This document shows positions 11,428 through 22,900 of a stretch of 64,000 nucleotides of DNA, piece after piece; positions within the stretch are counted from its first letter, which is position 1; each line of letters starts with the position of its first letter. This DNA is from Adiantum capillus-veneris (Eukaryota; Streptophyta; Polypodiopsida; Polypodiales; Pteridaceae), in assembly GCA_014529385.2 (NCBI GenBank), contig CM043956.1, positions 59,467,120-59,531,119 on the forward strand, written 5' to 3'. Position numbers and translations under genes: made by a program. The notes beneath the pieces were generated by a model. The model was given only the letters and a program-made list of their open reading frames with translations. It did no database searches and was not told where the DNA came from.

Positions 11428-12317
11428 TGTCATAAAATCTAATATCTAACTATACCCAAATGATTTTCTCATATTAAAACTGATCACTTAATGTGAGAGA
11501 ATAAATGGGAACAAGAGTTAGAATATAGATATGTGCTGTAGATGCATCTCAGCACGGGGCCAAAGGTAATGGGCCCAAACGGGAGATGGTCTATCAAAGA
11601 GAAATGCTAATGGAGCTTAAAAGACCCTAGGGTTAGCTTCATTAAAGACTTCCAATAGCTAGTGTGAAAAGCCTTGGACCTTAGGTAAGCTAGGATGTGC
11701 TTGAGGTGGGAACCCAGCCGAAGCTTAGGTGCTTGTCGTACTAGATGACTGAGAAGCTTGAGGTGCTTGTCGTGCTTGATGACTGAGATGCTTGAGGTGC
11801 TTGTCATGCTTGAGATGCTAGGGTTGTACTTGAGATGGGAACCCGGCCCAAGCTTTGAAGGGCTTAAGGGCCGAGCTTGTGGTGGGAGCCCAATGTTGAG
11901 GGGCTTGAGGTGTCAAAAAGTCAACAAGGGTCCCTACAGGGAGGGGGCGAGCCCTACAAGTTGGGCGCATGAGAGAGAACACACACACCCTCACACAAGG
12001 CAATCCTAGACCAAGGAGGCAACAAGGACACATGTCAAGCTCCTCTCCATGTTTCCCTCACAAGGTGCCTAAAGCCTATTGGTTGGCCTCTCAAGGGGTC
12101 CAAAGAAATTAGTTTATTTAATTAATTTTTAAAGCATTATCCAAGCCCTCTCTCTCAAAGGGGTAAGAAGGACACTTGTCCTTATGCTACCCTTGTTGCT
12201 TGATATGCACTAAGCATGTGATTGGCCAGTGGCCAGGCTTGAGGAGGCCCAATCAAATGCAGTCTAGTACGAGAAGAGGGGGTCGACCCAAGCAAGTAGA
12301 GGGTGTGCTTGCCCATA

Positions 12318-12348
<31 letters not shown>

Positions 12349-13020
12349 AGCTCATTGTGTGAAGTGCAAAGTGCAAGAGCTCCATCTCGTTCTCCAAACT
12401 TGTTGAGAAGTTGAGAGACTACATGAATACTCTTGGCTATGGAATGCAAATCCAACCAAGAGCCATGCTCCAATGTTTAAGCTTGCCATCTTCTCCATCT
12501 TCATTACTATGCTATTATGTATATTAAGCAAGAAGAGTGATGATAAGTGAGGAACTATTTCTTTCTCCTATGAATTTTCTTATTCTTCTTCCCTACCCTC
12601 ATTCCCCGCTAGCTCTCTCCACCTTTGAAGGTGTTTGAGACCTTGGGACTGAGGCCGGGGATGGTTAATGCTTTCTACAAAGTCTATGTTATGCTCGTGA
12701 TGCATGAAGCTTTGCATCTTCATTGCATCACCTAGGTCACAAGGAACACAAAGATTGTATTGTACCAAGTCTTTGTTGATGGGAGAATCTATAATACAAA
12801 AGCCTATTGGAGGGTGGACCAGCTCCACATAAATCCAATCCTCACTTGTTGTCAAGTTCTCTAAACTCTATCTCTTGCAAAAGTATTGTTAAGTATAATG
12901 GTTATGTTGCTACCGCTAATTAACTTCACCCTCTATGTTCTCAAAGTAGTTTCACAAAAATGCTCACTCTAATTCTCTTAATTCCGCTATTCTTAAACTT
13001 CATAGTCCATTTCCATTACA
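11428..13020 (+). repeat. 3' LTR of Gypsy chromovirus
   Basis: This 1593-base copy of 4520-6147 has the same TG..CA ends. It differs by point changes, a C run before a shorter (AC)n at about 12321-12348, and small indels. Confidence 0.93.
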
Positions 13021-13889
13021 CTGACACAAGCTTGAGTCCTACTGAGGCTATTGGTCATTGGAACATGGTGCTTTTGGCTATTTAAAAAATTGAGAGCTTG
13101 GTTCATGTCTATGATGATGCGTAGGTCGATACTTGTTGTGGACTTGCTCTACACAGAAGCATGATGGGAGGCTCATTAGTGGTAGCGGATGATGAAGATA
13201 GGCTCACGTGGTTGAGGATTGCGGCCTCTACTCATCAATTGGGCATCACTCTTTGTCTTCCACTACTACACCAACTCCCGCCTTGACCATAGCCGTTGAC
13301 CATAACCGTGGTATTAGGAAATTTTTGGACTCAAATTTGAGCCTTGTAAGAAATGCCATGTCATCGTAGAGAGAGATAATGAGAAATTCATTTTTTCCTT
13401 TCTTATACATCTTTTCCAAAAAATTGAATATCTCCTTCATTACAAGGTATGTTTATTAAAAACCCAAAAAGTAATCCAATCATGTGATAGCACCTCACTG
13501 TCTATGATGGCTAAGAATTCAATGCAAAATATCTCAATCTTCTGCATTTTTGAAAACCAAGCTCTGATTTCAAAATCTCACTGTCTTTGACTTATTCCTT
13601 TTGGGGTGACTTATTCCAAGTTGACTGTCTTTGACTTGTTCCTTTTGGTGTGACTTGTGCATAAGTCCAATATGTCCATTGATGTATCTCCTTTAAACTA
13701 TTGGCTTTGTCTACACCACCTCCATGTCGAGAGTGGCTAAAATAACCAATATGAGCTTGATAGTGAATTTTCTTCATGCCCTGTGTAGACCAAATACCCA
13801 ACGTTCCATATTGCCTGGTGAACCAAGGCATGTGATTACATATGGTATGCTGCATACAAAGCAAGAACAATGTTAACCAACAAGTCAGA
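13021..13889. other. No gene seen; possibly outer part of the next element's LTR
   Basis: There are no recognisable domains. Around 13570-13660 a short phrase (CTGTCTTTGACTT.TTCCTTTTGG.GTGACTT) occurs twice. Part of this stretch may belong to the 5' LTR that ends at 14758, but I could not find its left end. Confidence 0.4.
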
Positions 13890-14190
13890 CAGTGGAATCA
13901 GCACTGTGCAAATAGGAGGCTTGTGTACTACCCAACGCCACCTATCGCTTGGTGTTGACCTTGGTGTAACCGACGATGGAGACCTTTTTGGTGATGTGAT
14001 TAAAATTCATGCAGTGGAGTCAATATCAGGCGAATAGGAGGCTTGGGGACTGCCCAACGCCACCTATCATTTGGTGTTGTCCTTGGTGATAAAGACATTA
14101 CAAGAGGCAGTTGAGTCAATACTAGGCAAATAGGAGGCTTGGGACTGCCCAACGCCACCTATCGCTTGGTACTGACATTGGCAAATAGGC
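13890..14190 (+). repeat. Imperfect tandem triplicate inside a probable 5' LTR
   Basis: Three copies begin at 13890, 14012 and 14108. They share CAGT.GA.TCA, AAATAGGAGGCTTG, CCCAACGCCACCTATC and TTGGT.TTG. Spacing is 122 then 96 bases. They lie upstream of a TATA-like ATATAAAAG at 14361. Confidence 0.85.
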
Positions 14191-14360
14191 GTCGCCCCAA
14201 TAAACATCCACAGACATTACATTTTTTTGAGTCAAGGATCAGACTTGTCGGTCCAATAGGAAAAGGGTAAGGGTGATTGCCGATGAGAGGTGCACTCTAA
14301 CTGGAACATTCAAGGGTTAGTTGGCTAAGCATGGGCGCCGAAGTGTGAATGGGTGAGCTC

Positions 14361-14369
14361 ATATAAAAG
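14361..14369 (+). promoter_or_regulatory. TATA-like element in the probable LTR
   Basis: ATATAAAAG lies about 400 bases before the LTR end and after the triplicate, a plausible retrotransposon promoter position. Confidence 0.45.
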
Positions 14370-14465
14370 TCAACTAAACCTAAAAATCACTCATTATCTC
14401 ATTTGTGCAATTGAAGAGTGCTCTTGCTCCATCTCCATCGTCTTCTTCATCTCCTTGTGTGTGTG

Positions 14466-14467
<2 letters not shown>

Positions 14468-14526
<59 letters not shown>
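14468..14526 (+). repeat. (GA)n microsatellite
   Basis: About 29 uninterrupted GA units lie within the probable 5' LTR. Confidence 0.97.
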
Positions 14527-14528
<2 letters not shown>

Positions 14529-14762
14529 GAGCATTACAAAGGCACGACGGTGGCAAGGCAATTAAGCGTGGCACGGTGGTAGCTCCCTCTTCTTCGCGGC
14601 GAGGAATCCTCCACGAAGGCGAGCGTAGGGCAGTGAGTGACACACCCTTGCTCTCTTGAGCTTGCTAGATTAGTCTGGTTTTGTGCTCGTAGCCATTTGT
14701 GGCTCGCACACAGTGTACCGCAAGTCCCTTGCATTGACACGTGCGACAAATGCGCACATTTT

Positions 14763-14780
14763 TGGCGCCGTTGCCGGGGA
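14763..14780 (+). promoter_or_regulatory. Primer-binding site (tRNA-Asp type)
   Basis: TGGCGCCGTTGCCGGGGA is the classic complement of the plant tRNA-Asp 3' end used by many Gypsy elements. It lies four bases after ..GCACA at 14758, which fixes the right end of the 5' LTR. Confidence 0.9.
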
Positions 14781-15689
14781 AATGCCTTGCACTAAGCTCG
14801 AATAGCACTCTATGCTACTTTGTGGTGCATTATGAAATGTAGGAAAGGTAGAGAAAGAAGGTTGCGTGTTGAGAAGGATTTGTGACCTTTACTGTTTTTG
14901 TTAATAAGGTGTTGCAATGTACTGTGTTTTCTGTTCATAAGGTGTTAGAATTAAGGTAGTAGATCTATAATGTTAGTTCTGTAAGGTACAGTAAGTAGAT
15001 CTGTTAGTTAATTAGTTGTCGTAGTACTGTGTTAGTGTGTAATAGTAGCTCTGTTAGTTGTAAGTAGGTAGGTTAGGTGTGTGTGTACTCGCGTGCGCAG
15101 CGCAGCCGCGACGACCTTATCCCAAAAATTAAAAATTTTAAAATTTAAATTTAAATTTTTAAAGATAGGATCGGGAGCGGAAATATCTTCCAGGTCCAAG
15201 CTCAAGCCCACACTCAGGCTCAAGCCTCAATCACCCTTTAGAATTACTTATCAGGTGTGTGATAGCTTTACCTTTCCAAGTCTAGCTCATCTTTCCCTTA
15301 ATGACACCACGGGTACCATGCCTACCCCAATGATGGGCATGCCAAGAAACATGCAATGGACCTCATTTGTTAGTAAAGCACCAATACATGGTAGCTCAAT
15401 GCCTGCAACAGTACCTATAAGTGTGTACCAATCATATACACCTATGTGTCCTTGTACTCATGTACCCCCTACCCCTCCCATTGTTTCAACAACCTATGCT
15501 CCACAACCACAACACCCAAGATCTTATTTCAATGGGACCATATTGGCTAGCATTAGCATGTCACATCCGACGTCTGCTATGCCGAGGGCCACACATGAAC
15601 TTTGGGCTGCCACGTGGCACAACACCGTACCAAACGTGGAACCCAAGGGCTTCATATGCGCCAAGCCCAATGCCAATACCTACTCCACA

Positions 15690-17593
15690 TGTAGTCTCTA
15701 GAGCGCCTTCACCCACGGTGCCTGCTCACTTGGATGACTTGGCAACATTTGCTCAAGCTATCCGTCGATCTATTGCTGAGAATATGTGTAACACGCCTGA
15801 TAGAGAGCCTAGAAGTAAGGCAGTACAAATAGCCAAGCTCACATAAAAATTTAGTGGAGACGGGGATGTGCGAAAGCATATCGAAGTGTTTGAACAAATA
15901 TGCGATTCTATAGGAGAACACAATGACCTGCATAAGAGTAATTCCTTAAGCTTAACCTTAAGTGGGAAGGCTGGGGATTGGTATAGAACCCTAAGGGTGG
16001 AAGAAAAAACGATTTACCCTACTCTTAGGAGAATGTTCTTGAAAGAATACATACGAGAGGGAGTGATTTGGGGTGTAGCCTCTCAGCTCCAGAAAGCCCA
16101 ACGCAAGGAAGGAGAGTTGGTGAGAGACTTTATTAGTTTCTTGAAGCATTTGAATTCTCATTGTAATCCAAATGAGCACTTCAATATTAATCAATTGCTT
16201 GATAGATTCATTAGGGGATTATGACATGAGGATATCTACAATGGCCTAGTCATTAGAGGTATCACCACTTGGGAAGAAGTCACCACCAATGTGATCCAAT
16301 TGGAGGACAATTTAATGATTCAAGGAGAAAGAGTGTCTATTGAGCCTAAATCTACTAGCTCACAAGCATCGGGGCATCAAAAAATGACCCTAAAGCCTAT
16401 TGCTAAGAAGCCAAAGATATCTGAGATGACTTTACCAGATCTCACCAAGGCCATTCAAGAGAGTCTTAGAGGAAATCATGCTCCACAAAACAATCATATG
16501 TATCCAAGAAGGGAGCAACAATGGTGATTAGTATGCTATGGTCCGCATAGTACCAGTGAATGCCCTTCTTTTAGAGTAAAATTCAATGGCAATTGCAATG
16601 CCTATGGGAGGTATGGTCATCAAGCTAATGATTGCATAGTATTTAAACGTGTGATGGCCAATAGACCAACCTTAGCATGGACAAACACACCTTGAATGCC
16701 TGCATTGATGCCGGCCCATCTCTTGAACAAACATCACAAAACATGGTCCCTAGGCCCCAAAATGTTGTTCAAACAACATCCTTACCAACTCCAGTTCTAG
16801 GACCGCAACCACCACATCCGAGAATCACTTCTGTGAATCAAGTGGGTTGTGAGTCATCTATTGCTTGTTTGGAAGGCTATGGGAAGATATAGACCCTAAT
16901 ATTGCCTATGGGATTGATGCGCTTGAAGAAAGTCCACAATACTACATGGAGGACTATTGGGAATAAGTCAAACCTGTCTATCAAGTAGCTGCTCTTGTTG
17001 CAAGAGGCCAAAATATCAATTACATTGCCAAGAGACCACCTCTTCAATGATATGAGTGTGGAGGTCCACATCATGTGGCCAAGTGTCCTATTAGGCTACA
17101 AAAGAACGCCACATTAATGCAAACCAATCAAGCCAGCACGTGTACAATGCCGATAATCATGTGTAATCGATGTGTCATAGATCATTTGATTGCCCAATGT
17201 CCGAATAATCCAAATGCGCCGAAGATCACGCCAGTAAACTTGATTGAGGTTACAAAGGAGCCATCACAAAGTACACCTGTGGTACCAGTAAATGTACTCA
17301 CACGATCGATGCTCCAAAAACAAAATTATATTCTTGAAGAAAGAGACACGACATCAATTGTCCAATCTCAAAAAAAGAAGAAAACACGAAGGAAGAGATC
17401 ACAAAAAGCAGTGAAGTCAAACCCCAATTCAAAGACCAACATAGGGACTGGTGACCACCCCGTATATATGAACGATGCTGAAGAGGATTCTGATTCAGGC
17501 GAGACCATGGAGACCAAAACGACCACTAAGAAAGAAACCAACAAGGAAGATCATCATGAGCCACAATGGCCAGGATTCAAGAAGAAGATATGA
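15690..17593 (+). pseudogene. Gag with zinc knuckles (RT-less Gypsy-type element)
   Basis: A proline- and threonine-rich leader frame (15081-15701) passes by a frame change into the gag domain: FSGDGDVRKHIEVFEQICDS, LTLSGKAGDWYRTL, and RKEGELVRDFISFLKHL (about 15850-16220), a typical retrotransposon gag core. Three knuckle-like segments follow: CNAYGRYGHQANDC near 16599 (one Cys lost), YECGGPHHVAKCP near 17051, and CNRCVIDHLIAQCP near 17163. A lysine-rich tail (KKKKTRRKRSQK) precedes the stop at 17591. Several in-frame stops show that it is decayed. Confidence 0.75.
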
Positions 17594-18081
17594 ACTTATC
17601 CAAACCCTACAGAGGAGATTGAGCGGGTCAAGCAATTAAGGAGTTTGGTAGAAGATACCCAAAGGATCTAGAGCCAGCACCTACGCAGATCCACATTACA
17701 GACACAATGTTCCCTACGCAACAACAACCTCAGAAAGTCCATAGACCCCTTAGCCATACTTAGTGTCATCCAAGAAGAAAGTGACTTAAAGTCATGGGAA
17801 AGTGGGTGTACTCACTTCTTGTTGGAAAGAATGTTTACAAAGGGACTACATGACCCTATTGAAGAAATGGAGATCCCATCTTCCCCACGTCAAGGGACTG
17901 AAGCCCAAAAGGTGCCGTTAAATATTGCCAAATTGATGCATTTCATGGCTTCAGAAGTTAGAACCACCATCATGTCCAAACTATATGGAGACTCTCAGCT
18001 ATTCTTAGCTCTTTGAGCTTTCCTCATTGGAGAACTAAAGGTCGGGCTACCACAATTTTCACGGATGGATGGAGCTAGGAG

Positions 18082-18791
18082 ATGCCAATAGAGGAGGAAC
18101 ACTTAGATCCACAACCCAACCTAGATGAGAACCTTGTTGTAGAAATACCTGTTAACAAGTTGGGACAATACTTTGAGGGCAATGAATCCAATGCAACCAT
18201 ACCAATCAGTACCAAGGGATTAACTGTGAAGGGAGTCCTTGATGGTGGCACTGGGTTAGCATTGTGACTAAAAATTGTTGGGAAACTATGGGAAGACCTC
18301 ACCTTGGGACCACAACCGTAGTAGTAAAGATGGCCAATGGGTCTATTATTAAACCTATTGGGATGCTAGAAGATCTCAAGATCAAGATCTTTGGACATAA
18401 AATAAGAAATATCTTCATTGTTATGGATTTCTCCAAGAACACTAGGACATCTGAGATGATCTTAGAATGTCCTTTCATGAGGGAAGCAAAAATGGTCAAT
18501 GACTGGTCTAAAAGCCATGTCTACTTGCAGTTCCAAGATTCTGTCATTCGAGTGGATCTTGTAACTGGTCGAGCACATCCTCTAGGAAATAGGTTTATAA
18601 TTGATCATAGATCTGACACCACAGTTTACTCGGCCCCATTGCAGTATTGTTATACATGTAAAGTGGACACTAATGTTGGGGGAGATTCTCCTTATATGGA
18701 TGTACTACCTGGAATGACTGAGTCGGACAATGTGGATTGGGTCCACCTAGCAGCAACCATAGAAACTTGGGGAAACAGGGGGATGACCTAG
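18082..18791 (+). pseudogene. First retropepsin-like domain
   Basis: VKGVLDGGTGLA (about 18225-18260) is the active-site loop with Asp-Gly-Gly, followed after a one-base frame change by NCWETMGRPHLG, VVVKMANGSIIKPIGMLEDL, NIFIVMDF and MILECPFMREAKMVNDW. This is the fold order of plant Gypsy retropepsins (Asp loop, then flap, then ILGRPWL..A....DW). Here it is weakly conserved at the ILGRPW position. Confidence 0.7.
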
Positions 18792-18812
18792 GTAACACCT
18801 GAGGGGGAAGAA

Positions 18813-19241
18813 ATGCCACCACTCATACCCTTAAATATGCTAGAAGCAATGCATATAGCTTTTGATGACCTACAAGATGAAGGTTTGACTAGCATTGAAA
18901 CCAATAGCGTCTCACAAAACTATAGCCTACATGATTTGGGGTCAGAATCATCAATTGAAATTGACTTTGAGGATGAAGAATCTGAGTTAAATCGTAGTGC
19001 AAATATGGGGACAAACCATTCAAGGCCCAATGGTACCCTAGATGACAATCTATCCAAGGGAGCAGAAGACACAAGTAGTGATTCATCTAGTGACTCTTCA
19101 CTAGAGATCGATCGTAATCGAAAATTAGACAAGAAGAGTAAAAGATATAAGAGGCGACGATATCGAGAAAATGTGTGTACTAGAATAAATGAAAAGAGAT
19201 CTACCGTAGAATGGCTTAATTATATGGGGGAAGAGCTTTAA
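18813..19241 (+). pseudogene. Acidic/serine linker between the two protease-like domains
   Basis: This 142-residue open frame is rich in Asp, Glu and Ser (SSSDSSSDSSLEID) and ends in a basic patch (KKSKRYKRRRYR). I recognise no domain. It continues the same polyprotein region as its neighbours. Stops at both ends fit a decayed polyprotein. Confidence 0.5.
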
Positions 19242-19344
19242 AAGACCCAAGCAAGAGTTGAGGCTAAAGAGCGACAACAACGCATAAGACGCCAACGAGA
19301 GGCCAACCTTGGAGTTACACATGCATTCCACGTTGAGCTGGAGG

Positions 19345-19695
19345 ATGATTGATTGGACTCTGACAGACCTCTACGATACCCTATTGAGCTAAATAGCACC
19401 TATGGAAAAGTGCTATATAACGCCTTATTGGACACGGGTGCTAAGTATAATCTACTATCACATGGGGTGTGATTTCAGTTAGGGAAGCCACCTCTATTTG
19501 AGAGTATTATCCGAGTTAAGGGTGTCAACAAGAAAAAAATTGTAGTTTTTGGAATCTGACACACTTATGTCAGTTATGACAATGGGGTTGTAGCTCAAGA
19601 CTTTTTGGTCATGCCTGCTGGAACTATGGAGGGTAATATAAACCTAGGACGCACGTGGATGATAGCCACCAAATGCACTATTGATTGGGGGTGTC
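19345..19695 (+). pseudogene. Second retropepsin-like domain
   Basis: YNALLDTGAKYNLLSHGV (about 19418-19471) has the canonical Asp-Thr-Gly-Ala loop. It is followed by IIRVKGVNKKKIVVFGI, VVAQDFLVMPAG and NLGRTWMIATKCTIDWG, the normal ..LGRxWL..A...IDWG end of a retropepsin. Two in-frame stops (TGA after HGV and after FGI) break it. Two protease-like domains in one element are unusual. Confidence 0.75.
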
Positions 19696-19859
19696 ACAAC
19701 GCATAAACCAACTCTTAACCCTGCCACTCAAGCCATAGTCTCTAAGATATTGCCTCTTAAGGAAATAAAACCCAAAATATTGCATGTCAAAGAGATTGAA
19801 CCATATGTCCCCATAGCCCAACTCTCTAGAGCTTCAACTGTCGTAGTTGAAATAAAGCT

Positions 19860-20190
19860 TGAGACACACAAGACCCATCCTAATATAACAAAGAAAAGAT
19901 ACAAGTGGGTCCCTAAGCTTCTTTAGCGACCATAGTTAGTGTTAAAAGACAGGAGCTTGGTAAGAGACGTCCCAATCGCCCCAAGAAATGTAAAGAAACG
20001 TTGCGTTGGATTCCTAAAAAACTATTGGAAGCCCAAGGCTACTATGAAGGAAATGATCAAATCTGGGTGCCAAAACATAAATTATGCTCTTACTTGTCAC
20101 CTGACCCATGTGAGCCCAATCATGTAGCTCCAAAACGAAATGAGATCGCGGAAAGGAAAAAATCACAGAATGTTACACACTCGCTCTAGA
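19860..20190 (+). pseudogene. C-terminal W-V/I-P-K repeat region
   Basis: Repeated tryptophan motifs occur across frames: KRYKWVPKLL, LRWIPKKLLEAQGYYEGN immediately followed by DQIWVPKHK, and LVWVPKKEK (after 20190). Similar text occurs at 54756-54833. The function is unknown. WVPK repeats are seen near zinc knuckles in some plant Copia gags, but here they close an RT-less element. Confidence 0.55.
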
Positions 20191-20546
20191 GCTAGTTTGG
20201 GTACCGAAGAAAGAAAAATTTGTTTTACCTAGCTCAGGAATAGGAAAGTCAAATGAAGCTTCTTACTCTTCATGTAGTTCCTATACAAAAATAGAAGCTT
20301 CGACACAACCTCCACATACCATTGTACATATCCATACAAACAAGAAAGAGTTTGCACCTCCCGTTGTAAGTTCACCACCTACAACAACGTTGCAAATAAA
20401 ATCATGGGAGAGTACCTTACCAGCATTGCAACTAGATGAAATGCCTAGGGTGCTCAAAAACTATTGGTCAAAGTCTTCACCCATAACAACTTGGAACAGT
20501 TGGTTTCAAAAGGTGACGACATCATTCTAAAAGGTATGATCTACCC

Positions 20547-20560
20547 AAGAAAGGGGGGAG
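20547..20560 (+). promoter_or_regulatory. Polypurine tract
   Basis: AAGAAAGGGGGGAG directly precedes TGTTTGCTGAC, the expected start of the 3' LTR. Confidence 0.75.
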
Positions 20561-22900
20561 TGTTTGCTGACACTTGTTCAACTTTTGACTGTCAGCTTTC
20601 AAGAAATGAGCATGAAATTCTTTGGGCATAGCATCACCTACAAGATACGTGCAGATGGCATCGAGGGCACCCCTTGCCCAATGCACAATAGCAAAACATC
20701 TATCTACTAGAGCTTTGGCCTTCCAACACCATTCAAAATATTCTTCGTATACATTTACTTCTTTGGCAAGTAGACTTGGTAGGCATTCAATAAGCTTGCC
20801 ACCATAAGAGGCCATTTGCATGCCTTTGGAGGCTTGCCCACTTTGTGATTAAGAGTGAAGCACTTTTTGAAATCTGCCAACACCACTTGAAATGATTGAT
20901 GTTGCTCCTTTGTTGTGCTAGTGAGACCCATCAACTTAACCAATCTGTTAGAAGTTGATCAAAATTGCTTGCACCTATTTGCAAGCTTGCCATTTACGTC
21001 GTTGTCAGTTGTGGATTTTCATAATTCCTTCCAAAGCTCCCAAAGGTTAGCTGCCTTATGGTTGGAGCTCTTTTAAATGTCATCTTGGCATGAATTTTTT
21101 GGATTAGCTTTCTTTAAAAAGTATCTTGTATTTTTGTCCACTCTCATTGACACTTGTTAAGAAATCTCATGGGCCTTACCTGTCTTCTTTACAACAATAA
21201 TTGACGTATTTCCACTATGACAACCAATTGAGCTGACAAGTTCCTCCACCTCGGTGGACACCTCCTAGAACTTCTACAAAGGCTTCATTGTGAAAGCATA
21301 GTCAATGTGGAGGTTTAATAGCCTATCAAAAATGTGCATGAAGGCATGTAATGTACAGAAATTCATATTAGATAGAGAAAATGGAAATATGAGGTTCTAG
21401 CTCGTTTCCTTCTTCAATACACGATCCGGTGCATTGAGCATGGGGCATCTTAAAAAAAACACTCCCTTCCTTCATCTCCGACAACAAAATTGCCAGTAGC
21501 TTTGTCTTTATCCTCTTGTCATGAACGCCTTGTACCACCCTTTGCAAAGTTCTTTTGTGGTTTTTGTTTGCTTGGTTTGTATCCCTGAGTTAAAAATGGA
21601 CAAGGATAGAGTGAAGAAGCTACTTGTTTGCAACCAAGCAAACACTTATGGTCTTTAAGTCCCTGCCCAAGTGCTATTCCAAATCAAAGCTAACTAAACC
21701 CTCAACCTTCGACTTCTCATCTGCAAGTTGGGAGTGTATTACTTTTGTAATCCATGAAAGTACTCCATTGGTCTCTTGGGAACCTCAATGGCACCCAACC
21801 ACCATATGTCCTTCTCTGATTGCACAGTAAAGGATAAGGTGGGAGATGGATCCATCAAACCCCTTCGCCTTGTTTTCAATAGGGCTTCATTCATTAAAGT
21901 GACGTTCACCCTCCCAAGATTTTGAACTTTCACTATCTGCGAGTTTCAACACAAAGAAAACCTTTCTACCTATCACTGCATAACATGTAGAAAGAAGACC
22001 TTAGCCATCACAGTCCATCTTCATAAGATTATAACCATAATGCAAAAGTAAGGACATTAACTTTTGGAGGAAACTCATAGAATTAAGCATGGCTTGTTGA
22101 AGCATTTTCAAGTCCGCAAATATATTGTTCCACCTTGTGTAAGGAAACCCCTTCTCTAAAGATCTTGAGCAGTTTTGTTTTGCTTTTCCCTTGTCTTTGG
22201 CATGTATGCAATGTACAATGAAGTAGACATTTGTGTCCTCAATCGTATGTATGCTCCAATGTGAGAGAACATCTTCATTCAAGACCTTCTTTGCAAGGTT
22301 GACCTTGTGCAGAACGAGAAATAGGTTCTCGACAATGTCTCGCTCCCTTAGGGCATCCTTAAGGAGTTGATAGGTAGCCTTGTAGGCCCTTAGGATTGAT
22401 CCCGACTTTGTCGCAAGCATGTTGCATGTCACCTTCAATGACCATATTTGCCAACTAATGCATCAACTCCTTGGTGGCCGCCTCACTAATGCGCTTCCCC
22501 TCAGGGTGAGCACAAATTATAAATCACATCATGTGTATTGAGAGAACTAATGAGAAGGTTGACTTGATCTTCTTGGCTCGATCTATTGGATGCCTCTTGA
22601 ATAAAGTTCCTGAATTTCAATAAATAAAATATAAGTGGTGAATATGAAGTGGAGATGTAGTTGCAAGTAAAGATTGAATCACCTTTTGGCTAGAACTTGT
22701 TGTTTGCATGCTCCACCCGAATATGCAAGAGTTTCGATAGATGCAAATGTAGTGCTTGCATTGTCTTGCACCAAGGAGAGTTTCTTTCAAGTGGTGTTGC
22801 CAAGCTTTGAAATGATGCCCTCCTTCTTCTACATTTCTTGTTGGATGGTTGTAACCTTTCTCTCCAAAGAGAAAATTTTTCTTACAATATCCTAGCAAGC
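20561..22900 (-). pseudogene. Decayed minus-strand coding-like DNA, family unknown
   Basis: Reading the minus strand gives several protein-like stretches. Going 5' to 3' on that strand they are FGEKGYNHPTRNVEEGGHH (22617-22898), YKATYQLLKDALRERDIVENL with VLSHWSIHTIED (22001-22438), AANLWELWKEL (about 21030) and GKLANRCKQF continuing into LVKLMGLTSTTKEQHQSF and FKKCFTLNHKVGKPPKACKW (20755-20990). The last frame continues with a shift into 20522-20821 (EYFEWCWKAKALVDRCFA). Stops are single-base changes in otherwise coherent frames. I recognise no family; a decayed transposon protein or a captured gene is possible. Confidence 0.4.

Larger units (their letters stand above)
4520..13020 (+). mobile_element. 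Ty3/Gypsy chromovirus with both LTRs, defective
   Basis: Two long direct repeats beginning TGTCATAAAATCT and ending CCATTACA (4520-6147 and 11428-13020) flank an internal region with gag, protease, RT, RNase H, integrase and a terminal chromodomain, in Ty3/Gypsy order. The flanks CCGAC (4515-4519) and CTGAC (13021-13025) are a one-mismatch 5-bp target duplication. A primer-binding site close to initiator tRNA-Met follows the 5' LTR, and a purine tract precedes the 3' LTR. Stops, frameshifts and an RT deletion make it non-autonomous now. The LTRs remain clearly alignable end to end with small indels, so the insertion is not extremely old. Confidence 0.93.
14763..20560 (+). mobile_element. Gypsy-type element without RT or integrase (internal region)
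   Basis: A tRNA-Asp primer site at 14763 and a polypurine tract (AAGAAAGGGGGGAG, 20547-20560) bound about 5.8 kb of coding-like DNA with gag, zinc knuckles and two retropepsin-like domains. Nothing resembling RT, RNase H or integrase appears in any frame I read. The 5' LTR ends at 14758. A 3' LTR should start at TGTTTGCTGAC (20561), but only a little of it can be present, because the following sequence does not match the 5' side. It looks like a non-autonomous, gag-bearing retrotransposon. Confidence 0.75.

Noticed and set aside
14353-14643. Frames across the GA repeat as a small protein
   Set aside because: Arg-Glu and Ser-Leu repeats are direct translations of (GA)n; there is no other support.
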